The notes beneath the pieces are model-generated. The model was given only the letters and a program-made list of their open reading frames with translations, was not told the DNA's origin and made no database searches. A stretch of 8,332 nucleotides of DNA from CAWUJK01 sp964586815. GTDB taxonomy: Bacteria; Patescibacteriota; Gracilibacteria; BD1-5; UBA6164. How positions within the stretch are numbered: the stretch's first letter is position 1; every line of letters starts with the position of its first letter. The position numbers were made by a program, and so were the translations under genes. The stretch covers positions 1-8,332 of the forward strand of contig CAZPIB010000038.1 of NCBI GenBank assembly GCA_964586815.1, given 5' to 3'. Below, piece after piece: positions 7,651 through 8,332 of this stretch.

Positions 7651-8162
7651 AAAATAATTTTGATGATTATCTTAATTTACTAAATTATGATTTTTCAAAC
7701 TATAAATATATAATTTTTTTATGAAAATCTTGAGCTTGAAAAACTTCATATATTAATGAATTAACACTAAAAAATAAATCATTAAAAAATAATTATAAAA
7801 AAATAGATGAAATTTTTAATTTTATAGATTTTGTAAAATACTTTTCAACTTTTTTAAATAAAAGTAATAATTATTTAATTGCTAGTCATATTTCTCCAAC
7901 ATATTTTTATTTTTTTAAAATTTTTTGAAAAATAAAAGTTATAAATTTAGATAATGATTTTTGAAAAATAAAAAATTATTTAATTAATAATAATTACACT
8001 TTTTCAGATAAAACCATAAATGATTTCATAAAAAATTATAAGTCCAATTACACAGATTTAGAAATTATCCTAGAAAACTACACTTGAAATAATTTTGATG
8101 AGTCTTATGCTAATTTTAATAAGTTTAATAAAATTAAATTGGTTTGAGAGAGGAATAGGTAA
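7644..8162 (+). CDS. Small P-loop NTPase of unknown role
   Basis: A protein of 172 residues, ATG at 7644 inside the previous gene (ATGATAA), TAA at 8160-8162. A strand YKYIIFL leads into Walker A GKSGAGKTS (27-35); K33 and T34 are the nucleotide-binding residues. YKKIDEIFNF (51-60) may be Walker B with D55 and E56, and YLIASHISP (77-85) a sensor-like strand; alternatively KVINLD (98-103) is the Walker B strand. The rest is rich in Asn, Lys and Phe and ends early compared with most P-loop ATPases. All seven glycines are UGA, including the three of the Walker A loop, so the gene is unreadable under the standard code. The protein is probably cytoplasmic and a partner of the overlapping membrane protein. 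The family is not recognised. Confidence 0.8.
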
Positions 8163-8163
8163 A

Positions 8164-8290
8164 TTTTTATAGAGAAATTTCTTCTATCTCTAAATCTGAA
8201 ATGTCATAATATGTTTTCACTAAGGACCTTTTAGATTTTTTTTAGATAGTAAGTAGAAAACATATTGTGATATAAATCTTTCTATAAAAA
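8164..8290. repeat. Long nested inverted repeat after the P-loop gene (structured RNA or MITE-like)
   Basis: Two stems lie one inside the other. Outer: 8164-8180 with 8274-8290, 17 positions with one mismatch and one G-U, ten outermost pairs perfect. Inner: 8201-8218 with 8256-8273, 18 pairs of which two are G-U. The right arms are directly adjacent; the left arms are separated by 20 bases. The inner loop (8219-8255) holds the GGACC motif and a T8 run. It starts two bases after the stop at 8162. No T-run follows either end, so it is not a simple terminator. No protein gene is evident in it. Confidence 0.6.
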
Positions 8291-8332
8291 ATAGAATGAA
8301 TAAAAAAAGTTTGTAAATTTGATTTTTATATT
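8291..8332. other. AT-rich window end, nothing identified
   Basis: These 42 bases after the inverted repeat contain A- and T-runs only. I see no start codon with convincing coding sequence, hairpin or promoter before the window ends. Confidence 0.5.

Noticed and set aside
8167..8220. Minus-strand 17-residue peptide starting GTG (KTYYDISDLEIEEISL)
   Set aside because: It is very short, lies inside the inverted repeat and has a non-ATG start; there is no support beyond an open frame and an AAGG upstream.
8211..8260. CRISPR repeat-like GTTTTC...GAAAAC unit
   Set aside because: There is only one copy, with no spacers or cas genes; it is better explained as the inner stem of the inverted repeat.
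1..8332. UGA as tryptophan (mycoplasma code 4)
   Set aside because: UGA sits on invariant glycines (FtsZ, Walker A, PP2C), and UGG is used where Trp is expected.

Overview
The window comes from a very AT-rich bacterium that reads UGA as glycine (genetic code 25). This code is known from the candidate phyla Absconditabacteria (SR1) and Gracilibacteria of the CPR/Patescibacteria. Read with the standard code, every long gene here breaks into short pieces. Read with UGA as Gly, seven continuous genes appear, and the UGA codons fall on invariant glycines: the FtsZ GGGTGTG loop, a Walker A loop, the GGD and SDG motifs of a PP2C-type phosphatase, and the FtsA phosphate loops. UGG still serves as Trp, so this is not the mycoplasma code. 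I saw no CGN arginine codons. Outside the three tRNA genes I found only one CpG dinucleotide. Which of the two phyla this is cannot be decided from the window.

Layout. Positions 1-1335 (+) hold a DUF2779-type nuclease with a DEDD exonuclease core; its N-terminal part appears to be cut or frame-shifted near position 95. Positions 1387-4506 (-) hold a division block in the order ftsA, ftsZ, then a non-canonical purine NTPase of the DUF84/YjjX family. Positions 4507-4763 are a divergent promoter region. Positions 4764-5951 (+) encode a membrane-anchored SpoIIE/RsbU-type PP2C phosphatase, ended by a strong hairpin that may serve both strands. Positions 6008-6329 (-) carry tRNA-Gly(TCC), tRNA-Ile(GAT) and tRNA-Pro(TGG), all with encoded CCA ends. 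Positions 6387-6443 hold a cluster of overlapping palindromes. Positions 6493-8162 (+) carry two overlapping genes of unknown role: a two-helix membrane protein and a small P-loop NTPase. Positions 8163-8290 hold a long nested inverted repeat that no gene explains.

How the parts fit. FtsZ and FtsA form the core of the Z ring: FtsA ties FtsZ filaments to the membrane by its C-terminal amphipathic helix, which is visible here. The YjjX-like enzyme cleans the nucleotide pool and may be co-transcribed with them. The phosphatase is probably the output of a signalling path acting on a phosphoprotein. The final pair (membrane protein plus P-loop NTPase) is the best candidate for an undescribed two-component module, because the genes overlap and neither matches a family I recognise. 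No clear Shine-Dalgarno sequence precedes any of the six genes whose start is well placed, so initiation seems to rely on A-rich leaders.
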